A stretch of 64,000 bases of DNA from Akebia trifoliata (lineage: Eukaryota; Streptophyta; Magnoliopsida; Ranunculales; Lardizabalaceae), in contig CM030718.1 in the NCBI GenBank assembly GCA_017979445.1, forward strand, positions 26,159,021-26,223,020, given 5' to 3'. A program made the position numbers and the translations under genes. Within the stretch, counting starts at the first letter, position 1; each line of letters opens with the position of its first letter. The notes under the pieces were generated by a model. It was not told the DNA's origin and made no database searches. It worked only from the letters and a program-made list of their open reading frames with translations. Below, piece after piece: positions 57,715 to 64,000 of this stretch.

Positions 57715-58614
57715 CATGAAAAAAAAAAACACAAATCATAAGTCATTGTTATTTTTTCAGGATATTGTTTTTTTTTTTTTTTCTTTCTTTCTAATTCATA
57801 TGTATTTTATCAAAATGAATAAGTATTTTTCTTGAATTATTGTCCTAGAGATATTTTAAAATATTTATCATATGTAAGGTTCATATACCCGGTTTGGTAC
57901 TTATTTATAATAATAATATAAAAAAACTATTATATTGTCACATTTATGATATTATATACTTTTACAGTCATCATTTTGAGTAAAGTTAAGTTCATTTGTG
58001 TGAAATTCATAAGGACATAATTCAGTAAAATGATGGGGACCCATTTTGGTAAAATAGATCAATATCAAAACGGTACATGCACTTCTTGATAAATATTTTA
58101 AAAATGTGTCTGTCAGTAATTTCGAAATCGTGTCTTTTTTTTTTTTTTTTAATAAATATATCACAGAGAGAGAGAGAGAGAGAGAGATTATTGAGAGAAA
58201 ACAGTATTTTAAGTCATAAACAAAGAACCCAAACAGCCGTGTCAATCACTCAACGTAGAAATGTCAAACGAAATACGATCTACCGATCAAAATTCCCTCA
58301 AACGAAAGCAACTACCCAATCAACCACATCATCATAATCTACAACAGAATCTATCCCTTTAACGCACTAATAACACATTGACATGTTCATCCCATCTCCT
58401 CTCATCTCTAAGATTTTAGAAAATTAATTAAAATTTGATCAAACACAGAAACAAATCTAAATCAATCAAAGAATTCATAAGATGGTCCTCAGTGCAATAA
58501 CACCACACAATATAATGATATATTACAACAAAGAAGTATTAAATTTTCTATTTGTAGATGAATAATACAAAATTATGTAAACTAAATTGGAAACTATGAT
58601 GAATAATTTCTTGT

Positions 58615-58977
58615 TTAATTGATTCGTTCACTCGAACATCGTCGTTTCTTGATGTTTCGAGATGATTCTAAGCTTGATTCGAGAAATGATTCGATCTCAT
58701 CGCGATCCACAGTTTCGAAGAATTCCAATTCTGATAATTTTCTCTTGCACAACACCACCTTTCTTTTTTTTCTTGGCACTGATGGACAGCTTAGAACTAC
58801 AGGTATCTTGTGTTCACTAGAAGTGGGTGTTCGACATTTGTCGTCATCTTCGCCGTTGGATAATTGAATTGGCCCACCATCTTCGATCACGAGGTCGAGT
58901 GATCGTCGTGTTGGAATATCTATGGGTCGTAATTGGATCTCTGGTGAGCCTTGAAGGGATTGAAGATGAGTAGACAT
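58615..58977 (-). CDS. SIAMESE-RELATED (SMR) cyclin-dependent kinase inhibitor
   Basis: This 120-residue intronless gene encodes a plant-specific inhibitor of CDK-cyclin complexes that promotes the switch from mitosis to endoreduplication. The family signature CRTPTSSEHKIP is at residues 48-59, followed by the CPSVPRKKR motif at 64-72. The acidic/hydrophobic EFFETVDRDEIESF segment at 85-98 matches the C-terminal motif of the family. Length and lack of introns are typical. The start at 58977 is the first in-frame ATG. A TATA-like CTTATATC sits about 60 bp upstream on the minus strand. No other gene is near. The exact member cannot be assigned without a phylogeny. Confidence 0.9.
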   Translation of the reverse strand: MSTHLQSLQGSPEIQLRPIDIPTRRSLDLVIEDGGPIQLSNGEDDDKCRTPTSSEHKIPVVLSCPSVPRKKRKVVLCKRKLSELEFFETVDRDEIESFLESSLESSRNIKKRRCSSERIN

Positions 58978-59309
58978 GGTGGTGAAGAAGGTTTGATAAT
59001 GAGGTAAGAGATGAAGGAGAGGAGTTTGGTGTGTAAGATATAAGGAGAGTAGTAGGGAGGCGTGCGTGAGAAGGAGAGGGTTCTTTATTTTTTATTCTAA
59101 GTTTGGATCTTATTCTCCTCTTTTTATCTTCTAATTCATGTAAAGAAATTATAACGCCACACCATTTTTTTACAGCACACCAATTTATGAAATTATTTAT
59201 AACACAAAAAATAAAAATATAGACATAAATAAATGTATTTTGGAATAAAATGAAATATATACATAAAGAAAATACCAAGAGTCGACTCGACTCGACTCGA
59301 GAACTCATA

Positions 59310-62300
59310 AGTTGTTCTCAGTAGACAAAATCAAATCAAACAAATTTATCTTAAATTACTAAAATTTAAAAATAATTTTTGTATTTAAAAAAGAAGAAGA
59401 AATAATCATTTTTATGTTTCCCGAAAAATTGTAAATGGAATATAATAAGTTTTTAACTTGGCTCAGTACATTTTGAAGTTTGCGTTGTTCGAGTTGTTGC
59501 TTTTTCAATGAGTTTCAAAACTGCGTCACAAAAAAAAAAAACAAATCGAACTTGAATGAGGTTTAAGTTGACTCGACGAAATTTAAACTATGTGAGAGTA
59601 CTTAACCTTCATTCTTGATCACCAGGTTCGTAACCAAATCTACATAAATGAGTTTGTCTCACAATAATAGAAACCCTACTTGAAAAGTTTCAAAGAATAA
59701 GTATTTCAAAGGGGGTATAATCACTAAAAATATTAAAATGATTATCACCCTCAAATAACAACAAAATACATTTAACTATTAAAATCTTTGGAATATTTTT
59801 TTTATATACAAAACACTTGAATATGGCAGGTGGCACTTAGAGATTTGAGAAATTCAAGAGATTTGAGCTTTATTCGTTGGAAAGCTTGGTTGCTAGGTCA
59901 TAAATCTAATAATTAATGAATTCAAGGCTCGGTTGGTCAGGAGTGGCATTAAGTCGAAGACGCATAAAAGAGTGACTCAGTTAATCCAAATCTCTACAAA
60001 TCAGGGATATAGCGTGTGTGGAGGGTTTTTTTAGGCCTAACTCTTCAAGATGCTTAATGATCTTAATTTGACTTAGTAGATATTTATCCATTGACTCTTC
60101 CGCTCCAGTTGATACTTATTCAATATTTCTCTTCTGCTCCAGGTGATGAAGTCGGATCCAAGCTTTTGATGACATAGGTGAAGAAGGATGAGGTCTCGAT
60201 GTAGTGCCTACCAATGATTCTCCGAATATTAAGTTAAAAATTTAGAATGATATTAAGGTAATGATTCTGAATTTAGATAGTTCAGAGAAGATGATGAATA
60301 GTGAAATTAAAAAGGGTGATTTTTGTTAAGCTTACCTTTTTTTTCCCAAAATCTGAACCCTTTGCTTTACTTTTAGTGGGGGTTTTACAACCCTGAGTTC
60401 GGACAGGTGTCACCATATGACTTATCCAGGTGTAGAACCGAGTAAGTCATGAGCTGGTTGCACTCTAGCATTCAACTCTCACACCTCATTAATGCTAATA
60501 GTTGAGGTGTCTTAGTGCATTGATCATTGAACTAATTTGAACTTACTATTTTGGAGTTAGTGAGTTAAAAAACATCACTGTTAGCTTTACTTTGATTTGT
60601 ACTTGTAGATTTTGCATTAAATGAAGAGATTTGACTTCATGGTCGAACTGCGTTTTGTCTTTTAGTGTCATTTTGTTCTCGTCCTCCTTGATCTTTTTGA
60701 CTATTTGATTGATCCTTCGTCCCAGTTCTTAGAAATTCGATTTATCGACTGCTTTCACATTCCCCGAGCCTAAGTGCCCATGTTCAAGCTTAGAGTTCAA
60801 CTGGAATTTCTGATTGAGAAGGATCCCATAAAAAATGTTGAATAAGAAAAAGATCTTGATTAAATACATTTTTTATTAAGATCCATTTACTCAATCTTAG
60901 CCGTTCTAGATTCCTTCAACCTCCAGAGCATGTCTTGTAAGATTTTTCTGATGAAATCTCACAAATGATCTTTGGGATCTCTTATGATATCCCAAGCATA
61001 ATCCATGGATTTTTTCAATTTATGATGGATCAAGTGGTCATCCTAAGTTGTTGATTTAGTCTCATATTAAAGGAATATATTTGATTTTATTCGTAATTTT
61101 AAAACACGACTTAACTTGAATGCTAATGAGTCAAGTTAAGTAGACAACTCATGAGAACTAGGATGACTCAAATAAAAATATAAGATAGTTTTTAATATTA
61201 AAAAAAAAAAATCATTATTTTCCCACAAAATTATAATATATAGATCAAATTTTTTGGTCTACCTCGGTACATTATAATTAGCTGACTCGATTGAGTTGAC
61301 GCCATTAAGTTGAATTGTCAAGTTGGCTCCATTGAGATTTGATGCCGTATTACCTCAAAATCCAATAAAATTGAGTTGAGTTTAGTCGAGTCGAGTCGAG
61401 TCAATTCAATGAGTTTTAAAATTATGATTCCATCATTTGGTGTGCTATAAACAAAAGCTCAAAGTGGCAATATAAAATTTCACCACCGTACTTCTTAGAA
61501 GATCTGCGCCATGAACTTTTACTTTAGAGGATGCGCATGTGGAAGTTAGCACTTACGTTAGAGAGAGAGAGAGAGTAGTGGTTGTGAGGTAAGTTAATAA
61601 ATAAATTAAGTGGTGTGACAGTGTAGCTTTCCTAACCTACGCACACTTATGGGAGTTATGACACACACCATTCCCTCACCTTATCTTCACACTTCCTTCT
61701 TCGCTACCTGTCTTTTTCTTTATTCTCTCTCTCACCCAACACCCCAACAGAAGCGCATAGGATACCATTTCCCTTGTTGGGGCTTTGAATGCTACCATCT
61801 ACCTACTTCAAACTATTCGTAACGGGGTCTATGTCCTCCATGATTCTCTACTCCTGCTTGTCACTTTGCTAAATTAACTTCTTTAAAGTTATTTTACCAC
61901 CACGTGTCCCACCAAGGAGTGGGAGATCTAGTTTTATTTTATTTTATTTTTTCTAATGAAAGAAAATTGGAGTTTGAGATCTGTTTTCATTAAAAATTGT
62001 TTTTTTTTTTTTTCTATAAGGGTGGGCTGAGACTAGTTGGTTGGACACAAGAATTTTTAAGAAACAAGAATGAAAAACAAGTTACATTGTTATTATTTAT
62101 TTTCTAAAACTAAGCAATTAGAAAATAGTGGCTGAAAATTTCTTTTAAACTCTTTTATATATCTTGAGATTTTCACGATGGGTATTTCGATGCATGATTA
62201 TTGTTGTTTTTCTTCTTTTCATTATCATTTCAGAGCATCGATGTAGTATCTATCAAAGACTTCTGATACTTAAGGTTGAGTCAAATTATATTCTATAAAA

Positions 62301-62450
62301 AAATGATTTACGGGAGTTCTGGACCTGTAGTTTTGACTAATAAGGATGAGGCAAATGACCTCTTAGAGCACCATATATCGCCAAAATCCCTCGAGTACAT
62401 GCAATACCCTACCAACTTCATATACCAGGCAAGAAGAAAAAATTCTCTAG
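59310..62450. other. Gene-free stretch upstream of the SMR gene
   Basis: No gene is visible on either strand. It has a GACTC-type simple repeat at 59281-59300, a (GA)n tract near 61561-61574, and GA/CT-rich promoter-like sequence at 61550-61750 with no coding frame after it. Confidence 0.45.
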
Positions 62451-62451
62451 G

Positions 62452-62779
62452 ATAAGGGTGGAGCTGGTGGGGACAATTACCCCCACAAAACTTTGAGACA
62501 CTCCTATATTTTCAACTAATTACATGCCCCATTTGCCTCCACACCCTCACCTCCTTCCAATTCCAACCCCCTCCCCCTCCCTTCAATTTTTTGTTGATGA
62601 CATTGCCTTTTGACCGAACCTTCTCATATATTAATTGGAAATTATATAATTATCATTTTCTTTAACTTCTAACAAAAAATCTCTGAAGTTCTCCTTAAAA
62701 TTATTCATCTTCAAGTTCTTTAATTATACAATTAACCATGATTTGCCCTCACTACAAGAAAATCCTGACTCCGCCCCTG
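62452..62779. mobile_element. Short inverted-repeat element, 'GGCGGAG' family, best copy
   Basis: The left end AAGGGTGGAGCTGGTGGGG and the inverse of the right end, GGGGCGGAGTCAGGATTTTC, are related. The interior is CT-rich and non-coding. Relatives are at 19045-19225 and 44873-45115. Confidence 0.5.
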
Positions 62780-64000
62780 AACGAGGGGACTTGAACTTAA
62801 GACCTCTCCCTTTTTAGAGGGATGCCTTGGTTATTATACCCAATAGTTATTGGTAAAGAAAATGCTATATAACTCTCTCATAAGATCACTTGCTATTATG
62901 TCTAGATGGTCTAAACCTCCAACTATGTCCATTTGATTGAATAATAAAGTCTAGTTGAAACACGGATATATACTATGCTGAGAAACTACTTTTACTTGTC
63001 TAACCTAAGTAGAACCACACAAATCACATCCTTTCCCTATTCTACACAAATCTCAACATGCCAAGTGTTCGGCTATAATTTATCGCATATTGAGGAAATA
63101 GTCAATGCGAATTGTCCATCATATTGACTTTCTTATATTTGAGGTGACTCATTTGATGTTGTATGATATATATATATCATAATAATTAATTATAAACCTA
63201 TTTAAATGGCTTGACTAATTTTAGATGAGATCACTAAGATGAATCAACTCGGTATAGTTGAGGCCGAGAGACCAGGTTATAGAACCATGGTTACAACTTA
63301 CAACTTTCTGCTTAAAATCTTTTAAGATCAACGTGGCATGTGTTGAGAAGGAACATCAAGATTTGATATATTTTTGAGCATTAAAATTTATTAACTTGAT
63401 TCGTATTTACCTGCACGTGAAGGTGTCTGCCAACAATTAGAAATTCTTCTCGGCAAGGGAAACGCATGAAATCCGACTAAACTGGCTACAGTAGAGTGTT
63501 ATAAATGTTTGATGCCAAAGCCACGTGGCACACTATCACGGATACACTTATTATATGGCCCTAAAAAATCAGTTATAAGGGTTAGATTGGATTTTTTCTT
63601 TTTAATATGGAGAATTTTTTTAATATTTGGACTTTTGCTTGTAAACCATGGATTTTTGTTAACTTGTGCCCTTAGGGCACACATTAAAGTGCAATAAATA
63701 CACTTTGATAATTGCAATTTGAGGGTATTTTAGCAAAAAACATAAATTTTTTAAGGGTATTTTTGCTAAAAAAATACATTTTCCAAAGTGTATTAATTGC
63801 ATTCCCTTTCGACACACGTTAACAAGACTCTTAAATGACAAGTTGACTTCAAAAATCTTAAGGAAAATTTCTCATTAGACCGTCAGTAGGGATTTCTTTT
63901 TAAATGCACCCTAAGTTTTGAGGTCATACCTAAACGACACAATAATAAATGACTTATTTGGATACTAGAAGTAGTAGTACTCTGTCAAATAGCAGGAGCT
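62780..64000. other. Gene-free right edge
   Basis: No gene is recognised. AAGTGTATT and CACTTT-type inverted motifs at about 63690-63800 (GGGTATTTTAGCAAAAAA and GGGTATTTTTGCTAAAAAA) suggest one more small hairpin element. Confidence 0.4.

Noticed and set aside
62755..62860. Possible tRNA from AGTTCAAGTCCCC on the minus strand
   Set aside because: The box B match falls at the end of a MITE-like element, and the rest of a tRNA is missing.

Overview
This window is nuclear DNA from a flowering plant, most likely a eudicot. It is AT-rich and gene-poor. It has intron-split genes of plant-specific families, plant LINE, SINE, TRIM and LTR retrotransposon sequences, and very many short inverted-repeat elements (MITEs). 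I cannot name the species.

Genes, left to right. (1) A long minus-strand gene runs from its ATG at 18083 down to 830 and leaves the window on the left. It encodes a TPL-binding-domain plus PHD-finger chromatin regulator of the IDM1-like class; its C-terminal part is outside. Eight single exons can be placed with canonical splice sites and matching phases. Between exons 4 and 5 there are four tandem, open, phase-compatible copies of one small exon (3448-3543, 3022-3114, 2620-2715, 1605-1700). Upstream of that array is a 12.3 kb intron filled with transposons. (2) A minus-strand 66-codon gene candidate lies at 25215-25415, with a good TATA box and start context. (3) A plus-strand, seven-coding-exon gene at 33840-41195 encodes an 842-residue protein with a C-terminal C3HC4 RING finger. 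(4) A minus-strand intronless ATL-type RING-H2 E3 ligase gene lies at 42234-42689. (5) A minus-strand intronless SIAMESE-RELATED (SMR) cyclin-dependent kinase inhibitor gene lies at 58615-58977.

The large intron of gene 1 (15853 to 3544) holds a TRIM-like element, a SINE, a four-arm palindrome, a 5'-truncated plus-strand LINE and a minus-strand LINE. The minus-strand LINE is split by a 2547-bp solo LTR with a perfect 5-bp target duplication. The LINE ORF2 is broken by a stop next to the FADD motif and by frameshifts. The intergenic blocks at about 18.4-33.2, 43.1-58.6 and 59.3-64.0 kb hold no recognisable host genes except the small one. They are packed with at least six families of palindromic MITEs, a complete TRIM, two further SINEs, a hAT-type element with another palindrome nested in it, and LTR fragments.

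The genes do not form a pathway. Three of them act in ubiquitin ligation or chromatin/cell-cycle control, which is ordinary plant gene content. The most unusual features are the tandem exon array, the compound palindromes sitting in TA microsatellites, and a G-rich tract just downstream of the ATL gene that should lie in its 3' UTR.
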